Shown one piece after another: positions 34,577 through 42,378 of a DNA stretch of 64,000 bases. This DNA is from Streptomyces globisporus. Lineage in GTDB: Bacteria > Actinomycetota > Actinomycetes > Streptomycetales > Streptomycetaceae. Position numbers and translations under genes: made by a program. The notes under the pieces are model-generated. The model was not told the DNA's origin. It worked only from the letters and a program-made list of their open reading frames with translations, and made no database searches. Location of the stretch: contig BMTG01000003.1 in NCBI GenBank assembly GCA_014649555.1, forward strand, positions 248,001 through 312,000, written 5' to 3'. Numbering within the stretch: position 1 is the first letter of the stretch; each line of letters starts with the position of its first letter.

Positions 34577-35554
34577 TTAAGGGGCCAGCAGGGAGCCGAA
34601 CGTCTGCCGGCCGATGTGCTCGGCGGTCGGCTGGTCGACTATCCGTCCGGGGACCTCGGGGTGCTGGCTTGTCCACGTGCGGGCGTTCTCGGTGTCGGTG
34701 AAGAAGTTCAGCGCGTCGCAGCAGGCTGAGGCGGCGGGCCCGCCTCCGGGGCGCTGCCCGACGAAGACCACAGCTGTGGGCGGATCCCACCGAACTCTGC
34801 CAGTGGTCGAGGTGACGATGATGGGGTCGCCGGTGACCGGGTCAGCGGAGGAGATCGCGCCGTCCTGTCCCAGCATGGCCGGGATGCCCAGGGCGTCGAT
34901 GGCGCACATCGACCAGACCTCCACCCCGCTGTCGAGCCGGACCATGTGGCGGGTGGGTACGGCGGAGAACGGGTAGGCAGCGCGGATGTTTCCGGTCTCG
35001 TCCAGGGTGAGGAAGTCCTCGTCGGCCAGCTCGGTCAGCACCTCCGCAGCGGTCCTCCCGGCCACGGCCGCCACCGGCTGAAGCGTCTGCGCGTCGGGAG
35101 CGGCTCCCGTGGCGGCGAAATGGCGCAGGATCTGCTGGTGCACCGCGCGCAGGCCGTTCTCGGCGGGCGCACGGCGCCCGCGGCCGCCCCGGCCCACCAC
35201 GTCCAGCGGCTGCGGGGGGCAGCAGTCCAGGGTCCCCGCATCACGGGCTTGCGGGGCCGCCCCGGCGAGTGCCCGCCGAAGGGCGGATTCGTCGGGCACA
35301 CCCGACACGGTGCCGGCCGCGTCCCTGTAGAGGCGGCACGAGATGCTCGGTGCGGCCCCGGGCTGCGCGAAGGGGTCGGTGCCGTCGATCAGGATCGTCG
35401 GCGACCCGGACATGCCCAACCGGGCGGCATCACTTTCATCGGCAACCTCGACCAGCTCCACCTGGGCCTGCCGTCCGTCCAGCGCGGCGGTCACCCGCTC
35501 CAGCGCGGGCCGCGCGTTCGGACAATCCGCCACCGTCAGCACCGTGATGTGCAT
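34577..35554 (-). CDS. merB: organomercurial lyase (MerB) fused to thioredoxin-like domain
   Basis: In this 325-residue protein residues 1-95 form a thioredoxin-like domain (HITVLTVADCPNARPALERV, MSGSPTILIDG), and residues about 130-325 an alkylmercury lyase. The MerB catalytic trio is present with correct spacing: Cys217 and Asp220 in WSMCAIDALG and Cys279 in SACCDALNFF, matching Cys96, Asp99 and Cys159 of the classical enzyme. It cleaves carbon-mercury bonds. The fused domain may deliver or accept Hg(II). No merA is present in the window. It is transcribed from a MerR-type promoter divergent from merR. Confidence 0.85.
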   Translation of the reverse strand: MHITVLTVADCPNARPALERVTAALDGRQAQVELVEVADESDAARLGMSGSPTILIDGTDPFAQPGAAPSISCRLYRDAAGTVSGVPDESALRRALAGAAPQARDAGTLDCCPPQPLDVVGRGGRGRRAPAENGLRAVHQQILRHFAATGAAPDAQTLQPVAAVAGRTAAEVLTELADEDFLTLDETGNIRAAYPFSAVPTRHMVRLDSGVEVWSMCAIDALGIPAMLGQDGAISSADPVTGDPIIVTSTTGRVRWDPPTAVVFVGQRPGGGPAASACCDALNFFTDTENARTWTSQHPEVPGRIVDQPTAEHIGRQTFGSLLAP

Positions 35555-35593
35555 CCGTCTGTCCTCCCGGGACCTCGTCCGTCGTCTGGCCCG

Positions 35594-35625
35594 AAGGTAG
35601 ACCTTCCAGTGTGCTGGAAGGTCAA
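35594..35625 (-). promoter_or_regulatory. MerR-type promoter/operator for merB
   Basis: On the minus strand TTGACC (35620-35625) and TACCTT (35594-35599) flank a 20-base spacer containing GACCTTCCA-6-TGGAAGGTC (35600-35623). Its layout equals that of the site at 28531; only one base in each arm differs. It lies 18 bases before the divergent merR ATG. Confidence 0.8.
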
Positions 35626-35641
35626 GGGCTAGCCTGGAGAC

Positions 35642-36046
35642 ATGCGCATCGGCGAGCTCGCCGCCCACACAGGGCTGACGACCAAGACCCTCCGCTTCTA
35701 CGAGGACAGCGGGCTGCTGCCCGCACCGCCCCGCACCTCGGGCGGCTACCGGGACTACCCCGATCACGCGGTGAACCGAATCGCGTTCATCCGGGACGCC
35801 CAGCGGGCCGGCCTCACCCTTGCCGAGATCCGCTCGATCCTCGCCCTGCGCGACGACGGCCAAGCACCGTGCACCCACGTCACCGAGCTCATCCACGAGC
35901 ACCTGGACGACATCGACCGACGTATGGCCGAGCTCGCCGCCACCCGCGCAGCACTTCGCGGCCTCGCCGCCCGCGCAGCAACCGCCGACCCCGCCGCCTG
36001 CGGCGCAGACGACATCTGCACGATCCTCAAGCCATCACCGATATAG
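35642..36046 (+). CDS. merR: MerR-family heavy-metal regulator
   Basis: The 134-residue protein is a standard-length MerR: HTH MRIGELAAHTGLTTKTLRFYEDSGLLP, GYRDYPDHAVNRIAFIRDAQ and a dimerisation helix. Metal-site cysteines occur in APCTHV and in the C-terminal loop PAACGADDIC, which fits a thiol-binding metal such as Hg(II). It is divergent from merB across the MerR-type operator and should activate merB and regulate itself. Confidence 0.85.
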   Translation: MRIGELAAHTGLTTKTLRFYEDSGLLPAPPRTSGGYRDYPDHAVNRIAFIRDAQRAGLTLAEIRSILALRDDGQAPCTHVTELIHEHLDDIDRRMAELAATRAALRGLAARAATADPAACGADDICTILKPSPI

Positions 36047-36272
36047 GCCCTTTTACCAGCATCGAGACCCGTGCACTCAATCGCCCAGGCCAGCTTCCGT
36101 GGCACAACGGGGCGGCGTTCTGCGACTGTTCGCGGAACCGACCGCGGGACGAGTGATCCCACACGGTGGACGCGAGCAGGCAACTGCACGTCGACGGCCG
36201 TGGCCACGGGTGAGCCACGGTGCCGTCGGCAGAGAGGTATGCCATGTCAGTGGCCGCAGGGATGATGCTCCG

Positions 36273-37007
36273 ATGAGTATCGATATCGCCTGGGCTCGCG
36301 CCGAGCTCGCCAGCTTCCTGAAGCTGACCGAGCTGTACTCACCCCCTGGCCTTTTCTCGGCCAGCAGCCGCTTGTCCAACCGCGGCGGAGAACGTGAAAT
36401 TGTGGCCAGCGCCCAGGTTGTGGAGCAGATCCTGGACCGGGTCCTGCCGCGGTGGCGCACGGAGATCCCCGACGACCGCAACAAGCGCGTCAACCGCTGG
36501 TGCCAGCACCGCGAAGCCGTACAGCGTGTTGACGCTGCCCTGTTGCGGGATGCGGAGGTTCGTGAGCGGCTCGGGGATGATGCGCCGCAGCTCAGTGCTG
36601 CGGCCATGCATCGGTGGGTGTGGGACGGGGCCCGGTCCCTGTGGGGCAGTGGGCACTTCCGTGAGGCGGTCACGGCTGCCGCGCGGAAGGTCAACGCCGA
36701 GACCCAGAACAAGGTCGCCCGCCGCGACGTGAGCGAGACCGCTCTGTTCCAGAGCGTGTTCTCCAAGGACGCGGCGAAGCCCGGTCAGTCTCGCCTGCGT
36801 CTGATGGCGGACGACAACAGCGACACCTTCCGCAGTGTGCACCGCGGCGCGATGTCCTTCGCCGAGGGCTGCTTCGCGGGCATCCGGAACCCCAACAGCC
36901 ACGAGGACGGGCTGCCGGAGCTGCCGGAGCACGAGGCCCTGGAGCAACTCGCGGCCTTCAGCGTCCTGGCGCGCTGGGTGGAAAGCGCAACCGTCGACAC
37001 CGCCTGA
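36273..37007 (+). CDS. TIGR02391 (Ymh-like) family protein
   Basis: This 244-residue protein contains RLMADDNSDTFRSVHRGAMSFAEGCFAGIRNPNSHE, a block typical of the TIGR02391/Ymh group (HEPN-like R-x4-H-like character: IRNPNSH). Such proteins occur in defence islands and on mobile elements, sometimes beside restriction genes. It is a single gene between the mer and ars parts of the cargo, with about 225 non-coding bases upstream. It could be an RNase-type defence passenger. Confidence 0.65.
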   Translation: MSIDIAWARAELASFLKLTELYSPPGLFSASSRLSNRGGEREIVASAQVVEQILDRVLPRWRTEIPDDRNKRVNRWCQHREAVQRVDAALLRDAEVRERLGDDAPQLSAAAMHRWVWDGARSLWGSGHFREAVTAAARKVNAETQNKVARRDVSETALFQSVFSKDAAKPGQSRLRLMADDNSDTFRSVHRGAMSFAEGCFAGIRNPNSHEDGLPELPEHEALEQLAAFSVLARWVESATVDTA

Positions 37008-37015
37008 ACATGCCG

Positions 37016-38071
37016 TCAGCCCAACAGAGCGGCGATCTCGCGGGCGGCATCGCGGGCGGGACGGCCGACGCCGATCAGTGTGGCCGAGGCGGGTCCGGTC
37101 CAGTCGCCGTAGCCGAGAAGGTGCAGGCGCGGTTCGCCGGCGGCCCGGGTTCCGTCGGTGGCGATGTGGCCGCGCCGGCCCCGCAGGCCCAGCGGGGCGA
37201 GGTGGGAGAGGGCGGGGCGGAAGCCGGTGCACCAGATCACCGCGGCCTGGGCACGTGTTCCGTCCGCCCACTGCACACCGTCCTCGGTGAGGGCGGTGAA
37301 CATCGGCTGGGCTTTGAGCAGGCCGGCGTCCCGTGCTGCGCGGACCGGAGGGACGGCGACGATGTCGCCCAGTGAGGCGACGCCGCCGGTGTCGGTGAGC
37401 CCCTCGTCCAGGGCGCGGCGCCGGGCGGTCGCGGCGTCGAACAGGGCGCGGCCGTCGATGTCGTCGGCGAGGAAGTGGGGCGGGCGCTGGGTGACCCAGG
37501 TCAGGCCCACGTCCGTGCGGGTGGTGAGGTCGGCGGCGATCTGTGCGCCGGAGTTGCCACCGCCGACCACGATGACGTGCTGCCCGGCGAAGTCGGAGGG
37601 CCGCCGGTAGCCGGTGGTGTGCAGCTGGCGCCCGGTGAACTTCTCCTGGCCGGGGACGGCGGGCAGGAAGGGACGCCACCAGGTGCCGGTCGCCGAGACG
37701 ACCGCCCGCGCCGACCAGTGCCCGGCGTCCGTCTCCACCCGCAGCCGCCTCCCGTCGCGGTGAACCGCGCGGACCGTGACCGGGCGGCGAACGGGCAGGC
37801 CATAGCGCTGCTCGTAGTCGCTCAGATAGTCGACCACGTGGGCGGCGTCGGGGTATTCCTGGCCCGGCTGCGGCGGCATGAGCCGCCCCGGCAGCGAGGA
37901 GAATGCTGCCGGGGAGAACAGGTGCAGGGAGTCCCAGGTGTGCTGCCAGGCGCCGCCCGCGGTGCTCTGGGCGTCGAGGATCACGAAGTCGAGGTTCTGG
38001 CGGCGCAGGTGGTAGCCGGCGGCGAGCCCTGCCTGCCCGCCGCCGATCACGACTACATCGGTGGTGGTCAC
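37016..38071 (-). CDS. flavin-dependent monooxygenase-like oxidoreductase (ArsO-like)
   Basis: The 351-residue paralogue of the enzyme at 33438 has FAD motif VVVIGGGQAGLAAGYHL, FSPAAFSSLPG and NADPH motif VIVVGGGNSGAQIAADL, then CTGFRPAL. GTG at 38071 overlaps the upstream DUF2180 stop (GTGA). It is the last gene of the arsR-acr3-DUF2180-monooxygenase operon, which points to arsenic metabolism. Confidence 0.8.
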   Translation of the reverse strand: MTTTDVVVIGGGQAGLAAGYHLRRQNLDFVILDAQSTAGGAWQHTWDSLHLFSPAAFSSLPGRLMPPQPGQEYPDAAHVVDYLSDYEQRYGLPVRRPVTVRAVHRDGRRLRVETDAGHWSARAVVSATGTWWRPFLPAVPGQEKFTGRQLHTTGYRRPSDFAGQHVIVVGGGNSGAQIAADLTTRTDVGLTWVTQRPPHFLADDIDGRALFDAATARRRALDEGLTDTGGVASLGDIVAVPPVRAARDAGLLKAQPMFTALTEDGVQWADGTRAQAAVIWCTGFRPALSHLAPLGLRGRRGHIATDGTRAAGEPRLHLLGYGDWTGPASATLIGVGRPARDAAREIAALLG

Positions 38072-38289
38072 CGGGTGTGTGCCGCTGCGGCCGGGGTGTG
38101 GGCTTCGGCGCAGACCAGGCACTGCAGGGTGCGCTCCTGGCGCTCACCGGGGGTGCCGACGAGGCTGCCGTGGCGGACGCTGCGGGTCACGGTGCGAACG
38201 TGATGCGCGCAGACCGCGGCCCCGCACGTGTGGCACACGCCGACGGCACTGCTGTCGCGCCCTTCGGCATGGCATTCCAGGCAGTGCAT
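38068..38289 (-). CDS. DUF2180-like small zinc-ribbon protein
   Basis: The 73-residue protein has paired metal ligands: CLECHAEG, VCHTCGAAVCAHH and a C-terminal LQCLVC. This fits DUF2180, a small zinc-binding family of actinobacteria. It overlaps both neighbours (TGATG with acr3, GTGA with the monooxygenase), so it is an integral member of the ars operon. It may be a metal chaperone. Confidence 0.7.
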   Translation of the reverse strand: MHCLECHAEGRDSSAVGVCHTCGAAVCAHHVRTVTRSVRHGSLVGTPGERQERTLQCLVCAEAHTPAAAAHTR

Positions 38290-39413
38290 CAGCTTTCCCT
38301 TCCGGGTGTGGTGACGGCGTCGGGGGCGAACTTCTTGCGCCAAGCGAGCGCGACGTAGACGAGGCCGATCAGCACGGGCACTTCGATGAGCGGGCCGACG
38401 ACTCCGGAGAGCGCCTGTCCGGAGGTGACGCCGAAGGTGGCGATGGCCACCGCGATGGCGAGCTCGAAGTTGTTACCGGCGGCGGTGAAGGCAAGGGTGC
38501 TCGTGCGGTCGTAAGCGAGTCCGAGGCTCTTCCCGAGAAGGAACGAGCCGAAGAACATGATCGCGAAGTAGACGAGAAGCGGCAGAGCGATCCGTACGAC
38601 GTCCAGCGGCTGCGAAGTGATCGTCTTTCCCTGCAGGGCGAACAGGATGATGATCGTGAACAGCAGGCCGTACAGGGCCCAGGGGCCGATCTTCGGCAGG
38701 AACTTCTGCTCGTAGGACTCGCGGCCCATCTTCTTCTCGCCAATGCGGCGTGTGAGGAACCCGGCGAGCAGGGGGATGCCGAGGAAGACGACGACGTTCA
38801 GGGCGATGTGCCAGACGGGGACGTCCAGTCCCTGTCCGTCGCCGAGGCCGAGCCACTGGGGCAGCAGGTCGAGGTAGAACCAGCCCAGCACGCCGAAGAC
38901 CAGGACCTGGAAGACCGAGTTCAGGGCGACGAGGACGGCTGCGGCCTCCCGGTCGCCGCAGGCGAGGTCGTTCCAGATGATGACCATGGCGATGCAGCGG
39001 GCGAGGCCCACGATGATCAGGCCGGTGCGGTACTCGGGCAGGTCCGGCAGGAAGATCCACGCCAGGGCGAACATGACCGCCGGGCCGACGATCCAGTTGA
39101 TGACCAGCGAGGACACCATCAGCTGGCGGTCGCCAGTCACGCGGTCGAGCCGGTCGTAGCGGACCTTGGCCAGCACCGGGTACATCATCACCAGCAGACC
39201 CAGGGCGATCGGCAGGGAGATACCGCCGACCTCGATCTTCGCGAGCGCGTCGTTCATCCCCGGAATGAGGCGGCCCAGGCCCAGACCGACGGCCATGGCG
39301 AGCAGGATCCACACCGCGAGGTAGCGATCGAGGGTGGAGAGCTTCCTGACGATCGAGTCGTCGCCCCCGGAGGCCGGGGCGGTGCGGGCGGCAGCGGGTT
39401 CGGTGGAGGTCAC
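38289..39413 (-). CDS. acr3: ACR3-type arsenite efflux permease
   Basis: The 374-residue protein has ten TM helices and the ACR3 signatures: GLARCIAMVIIWNDLACGD with the essential Cys, FTAAGNNFELAIAVAIA and VGPLIEVPVLIGLVYV. It extrudes As(III), probably as a proton antiporter, from the cytoplasmic membrane. Its ATG overlaps the arsR stop (ATGA). Confidence 0.92.
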   Translation of the reverse strand: MTSTEPAAARTAPASGGDDSIVRKLSTLDRYLAVWILLAMAVGLGLGRLIPGMNDALAKIEVGGISLPIALGLLVMMYPVLAKVRYDRLDRVTGDRQLMVSSLVINWIVGPAVMFALAWIFLPDLPEYRTGLIIVGLARCIAMVIIWNDLACGDREAAAVLVALNSVFQVLVFGVLGWFYLDLLPQWLGLGDGQGLDVPVWHIALNVVVFLGIPLLAGFLTRRIGEKKMGRESYEQKFLPKIGPWALYGLLFTIIILFALQGKTITSQPLDVVRIALPLLVYFAIMFFGSFLLGKSLGLAYDRTSTLAFTAAGNNFELAIAVAIATFGVTSGQALSGVVGPLIEVPVLIGLVYVALAWRKKFAPDAVTTPGRES

Positions 39414-39718
39414 GGACAGGCCCTCTTGTTCTCGACAGCACTACGGGCGGACTCGGCGAGCTCGGCGAACTGCGCGGACACCGAGGCCAGGACCTCGGGG
39501 CGCAGCTTGAAATAGGTGAACCGGCCGCACGGCTCGGTCTCCACCAGTCCCGCCTCGCGCAGGACCTTCATGTGGTTGGACAGGTTCGTCTGCTTGGCAC
39601 CGGTCTCCTCGACCAGATGCGACATGCAGAGCGTCTCCCGGGCCAGCAGGGTGACCACCTGCATACGCAGCGGATCACCCAGAACCCGAATCACGTCAGT
39701 GTCGACTGAAGTCAGCAT
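39410..39718 (-). CDS. arsR: ArsR-family repressor of the acr3 operon
   Basis: The 102-residue protein has the ArsR fold: VIRVLGDPLRMQVVTLL, TNLSNHMKVLREAGLV and the wing EPCGRFTYFKL. Candidate metal ligands are Cys31, the Cys in EPCGR and the C-terminal RACP. It is divergent from arsC, and the roughly 95-base gap contains repeated TATCAG-type boxes that may be its operator. It is coupled to acr3. Confidence 0.85.
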   Translation of the reverse strand: MLTSVDTDVIRVLGDPLRMQVVTLLARETLCMSHLVEETGAKQTNLSNHMKVLREAGLVETEPCGRFTYFKLRPEVLASVSAQFAELAESARSAVENKRACP

Positions 39719-39814
39719 GCACTGATACTCTCACATCATTCCTCGCTGATACCAGTTGGGGCTGAAGTCATTTGGCGGAGCCGTGCTCCGCCGCGACAGG
39801 AGAGAACGATCACC

Positions 39815-40228
39815 ATGGCCGACAAGCCGTCCGTCCTGTTCGTCTGCGTCCACAACGCCGGCCGCTCCCAGATGGCCGCCGCCTGGCTGACCCACCTGGC
39901 CGGGGACCGAGTCGAAGTCCGCTCCGCGGGCTCGAACCCAGGCGACGCCGTCAACCCCGCCGCCGTCGAGGCCATGGCCGAGGTCGGCATCGACATCTCC
40001 GCCGAGACCCCGAAGATCCTGACCGTCGACGCTGTCAAGGAGTCCGACGTCTGCATCACCATGGGCTGCGGCGACACCTGCCCCGTCTTCCCCGGCAAGC
40101 GCTACCTCGACTGGAAGCTGGAGGACCCCGCCGGCCAGGGCGTCGCCGCTGTCCGCCCGATCCGCGACGAGATCAAGACCCTCGTCGAGGGCCTCATCAA
40201 GGAGATCGCGCCGGAGACCGCGTCATGA
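39815..40228 (+). CDS. arsC: arsenate reductase, thioredoxin-coupled type
   Basis: The 137-residue protein has the LMW-phosphatase-like loop VCVHNAGRSQ with nucleophile Cys11 and the redox pair Cys85/Cys89 in MGCGDTCPV. It reduces As(V) to As(III), using thioredoxin to reset the disulfide. It is coupled to a thioredoxin reductase gene (ATGA overlap) and divergent from the arsR-acr3 operon. Confidence 0.92.
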   Translation: MADKPSVLFVCVHNAGRSQMAAAWLTHLAGDRVEVRSAGSNPGDAVNPAAVEAMAEVGIDISAETPKILTVDAVKESDVCITMGCGDTCPVFPGKRYLDWKLEDPAGQGVAAVRPIRDEIKTLVEGLIKEIAPETAS

Positions 40229-41208
40229 GCGGCGAGATACGCGACGTCATCGTCATCGGCTCCGGTCCCGCCGGATACACCGCCGCTCTGTACACGGCAC
40301 GCGCCGACCTCAAGCCCCTGGTCTTCGAAGGCTCCGTGACCGCAGGCGGCGCGCTGATGAACACCACCGAAGTCGAGAACTTCCCCGGGTTCCCCGAAGG
40401 CATCGTCGGCCCGGACCTCATGGACGGCATGCGGGCCCAGGCGGCACGCTTCGGCGCCGAACTCGTCACGGACGACGTCGTCGCCGTCAACCTCACGGGC
40501 AGAATCAAAACGGTCACCGACACCAGCGGCACCGCCCACCGGGCCCGCACCGTGATCGTCACCACCGGATCCCAGCACCGCAAGCTGAACCTGGATCGCG
40601 AGGACGAACTCTCGGGCCGCGGCGTGTCCTACTGCGCCACCTGCGACGGATTCTTCTTCCGGGAACGCGACATCGTGGTCGTCGGCGGCGGCGACACCGC
40701 GATGGAGGAAGCCACCTTCCTCACCCGCTTCGCCCGCTCCGTCACCGTCATCCACCGCCGCAGCACGCTGCGCGCCTCGCAGGCCATGCAGAACCGCGCG
40801 TTCGCCGACGAGAAGATCTCCTTCGCCTTCGACAGCGAGATCACGGAGATCAAGCAGGAGAGCAATGCACTCTCCGGCCTCGTCCTGCGCAACGTCCTCT
40901 CCGGCGAAACGCGGGAGCTCGCGGCCACCGGACTGTTCGTCGCGATCGGGCACGACCCGCGCACCGAACTGTTCACCGGCCAGCTGGACCTGGACGACGA
41001 GGGCTACCTGAAAGTCCAAGCGCCCTCGACCCGCACGAACATCCCCGGCGTCTTCGGCGCGGGCGACGTCGTCGACCACACCTACCGCCAGGCCATCACC
41101 GCCGCAGGCTCCGGCTGCGCAGCCGCCCTGGACGCCGAGCGCTACCTCGCAGCCCTCACCGACACCCCCCAGGAAGCCGAACCGGTCAAGACGCCGACCA
41201 CGGTCTGA
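40225..41208 (+). CDS. trxB: thioredoxin reductase
   Basis: The 327-residue flavoprotein has FAD motif VIVIGSGPAGYTAALYTA, redox centre CATC (Cys137, Cys140), NADPH motif DIVVVGGGDTAMEEA and the C-terminal GVFGAGDVVDHTYRQAITAAGSGCAAALDAE block. It recycles thioredoxin for ArsC. Its ATG overlaps the arsC stop, which shows dedicated co-expression. No thioredoxin gene is present, so a host thioredoxin is needed. Confidence 0.92.
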   Translation: MSGEIRDVIVIGSGPAGYTAALYTARADLKPLVFEGSVTAGGALMNTTEVENFPGFPEGIVGPDLMDGMRAQAARFGAELVTDDVVAVNLTGRIKTVTDTSGTAHRARTVIVTTGSQHRKLNLDREDELSGRGVSYCATCDGFFFRERDIVVVGGGDTAMEEATFLTRFARSVTVIHRRSTLRASQAMQNRAFADEKISFAFDSEITEIKQESNALSGLVLRNVLSGETRELAATGLFVAIGHDPRTELFTGQLDLDDEGYLKVQAPSTRTNIPGVFGAGDVVDHTYRQAITAAGSGCAAALDAERYLAALTDTPQEAEPVKTPTTV

Positions 41209-41220
41209 CCAACCACGCCC

Positions 41221-41370
41221 ACGCCCTTCCCCGAGGAGGCCGCCTGGCGGCACGACGACCGGAGGCCGTACGCAGCGCAGGCGCTGACCGCCGCCTGGTG
41301 GGCCTCGGAGGCGGGCAAGCAGGTCGTCCACGCGGGCCAGCACCTGCACGGCGGTACCGGGGCCGACTGA
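41221..41370 (+). pseudogene. acyl-CoA dehydrogenase C-terminal fragment
   Basis: An in-frame stretch reading ALTAAWWASEAGKQVV then HAGQHLHGGTGAD is a recognisable piece of the acyl-CoA dehydrogenase C-terminal helix bundle, truncated at both sides and ending in a chance TGA. It marks a recombination scar from an earlier host near the right end of the cargo. Confidence 0.65.
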
Positions 41371-41519
41371 TCATGGGCCACCAGTCCTTGAGTCTGGTGC
41401 GTGCCATCGAAGTCTGATCACGCCTGGTCAGGAGCGAGCACGGTGAGCAGCCCGACGTCGACGGGCAGTGAATAGCCTGTGGTCAGCCCACCAAGTCCGC
41501 TGGCCACTAGCCCCCGCAA

Positions 41520-41577
41520 CATAGACGGTGATCGCCGGTTACCCAAACCGGCGATCATCTCGACAATTGAAGCTCCC
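41520..41577 (+). promoter_or_regulatory. conserved palindromic element, copy 2 (inside transposon)
   Basis: The core at 41531-41555 has perfect 10-bp arms ATCGCCGGTT / AACCGGCGAT and a 5-base spacer, identical arms to copy 1. GCAACATA precedes it and CTCGACAATTGA follows. No gene starts soon downstream within the transposon, so it may be a captured regulatory fragment. Confidence 0.7.
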
Positions 41578-41741
41578 CTTCAACCGCGAATCCCAGCGGT
41601 CTGTCACACGCACGCGGCCTGCTGGCCGTCACGCCGGAGGAGCTATCTCGTTTCCACCCCAACCCACACCCGTGCACCTTCGTACGCAGGGCAGGACACG
41701 CTACCCAGCGCTACCTCTCAAGCAGCGCCCACAGCGGGTTT

Positions 41742-41842
41742 TGCTCATGATCAGGCGACGGACACCGCAGCCAAGAGTGCTCACCGGGGTCAACGCCCCA
41801 GGTAGGCGGACCGCGGATGCTCGTGAACTTGCGGAACCTACA
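41742..41842 (-). repeat. transposon right end
   Basis: The last 12 bases (41831-41842, GCGGAACCTACA) are the exact inverse of the left terminus. A single degenerate match to the left-end repeat (TGCTCATGATCAGGCG, 41742-41757) lies inside. Between 41371 and 41842 no convincing gene was seen apart from palindromic copy 2. Confidence 0.8.
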
Positions 41843-41847
41843 GCCGG
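41843..41847. repeat. 5-bp target site duplication, right copy (GCCGG)
   Basis: It equals the five bases before the left end at 21616-21620; joining the two flanks at one copy restores the glycosyltransferase reading frame. Confidence 0.85.
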
Positions 41848-41859
41848 AGCAGCCGCGTG

Positions 41860-42378
41860 ATGGCCTCAGCCTTCACCACCTCCGCCTGCGCCGGGCTGGC
41901 AAGGCAGATCGATGCGCTCGTCGCCGAATTCCCCGCGACTGCCGCAGAGGTATCCGTACCCGATCTTCTCGACGAAATCGGCATGCTGAATCACCACCTC
42001 AACCACATCGCGGAACGCATGCGGCAGAGTTTCGCCGAGCCGGACAAGGTCGGGCTGGCCGACCGTACGGTGCTCGCCGGCGTCGCCGAAGCCGCGGAGC
42101 GGATCGCCAGTGCACAAAGACACCTGACGTCCGCGCTGGCACATGTGACTTCGGGATTCCGAAAAGAGCTGATGCTCCAATCCCACCCGCACCTGGTGAA
42201 CGACCCCGCGCTGGCCCGCACGATAGCCGTCGAGAAATACGCGGAAGCAGCAGAGCGTCTGCGCAAAGCCACCCGATGGCTGGACAGCACAGCCCGTGTC
42301 GGGCAGCGCCCGTCAACGGCTCCCCCACGCGTCCGCGCCTCTCAGGCTGTCAGTGCAATCCCAGCCCGGCGCCCATGA
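41860..42378 (+). CDS. hypothetical helical protein
   Basis: The 172-residue helical protein (GLARQIDALVAEFPATAAEV, LNHHLNHIAERMRQSFAEP, AAERIASAQRHLTSALAHV) has a basic C-terminal tail. Before transposition its ATG overlapped the glycosyltransferase stop; now it has lost that upstream gene and depends on a promoter in or near the transposon end. It resembles the gene at 18145 in size and helix pattern. The function is unknown. Confidence 0.6.
   Translation: MASAFTTSACAGLARQIDALVAEFPATAAEVSVPDLLDEIGMLNHHLNHIAERMRQSFAEPDKVGLADRTVLAGVAEAAERIASAQRHLTSALAHVTSGFRKELMLQSHPHLVNDPALARTIAVEKYAEAAERLRKATRWLDSTARVGQRPSTAPPRVRASQAVSAIPARRP

Larger units (their letters stand above)
21621..41842 (+). mobile_element. 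Tn7-like transposon with arsenic/mercury resistance cargo
   Basis: The element spans 20,222 bp. Its ends are perfect 12-bp inverted repeats TGTAGGTTCCGC / GCGGAACCTACA, flanked by the 5-bp duplication GCCGG. The left arm carries tnsA, tnsB, tnsC and tniQ with start/stop overlaps plus a large helix-turn-helix protein. The rest is metal-resistance cargo. Removing it restores the glycosyltransferase stop and the TGATG overlap with the following gene, which is strong internal proof of the borders. The left end has two 27-bp direct repeats that fit TnsB sites; the right end has only one degenerate match. Confidence 0.9.

Noticed and set aside
36027-36245. Minus-strand frame between merR and the TIGR02391 gene
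   Set aside because: No start context or family resemblance; the region is treated as non-coding.
41361-41420. Possible transposon right end at the TGATCATGG sequence after the acyl-CoA dehydrogenase fragment
   Set aside because: The similarity to the left-end repeat is short and no target duplication is present; the termini at 41831-41842 with GCCGG duplication fit exactly.
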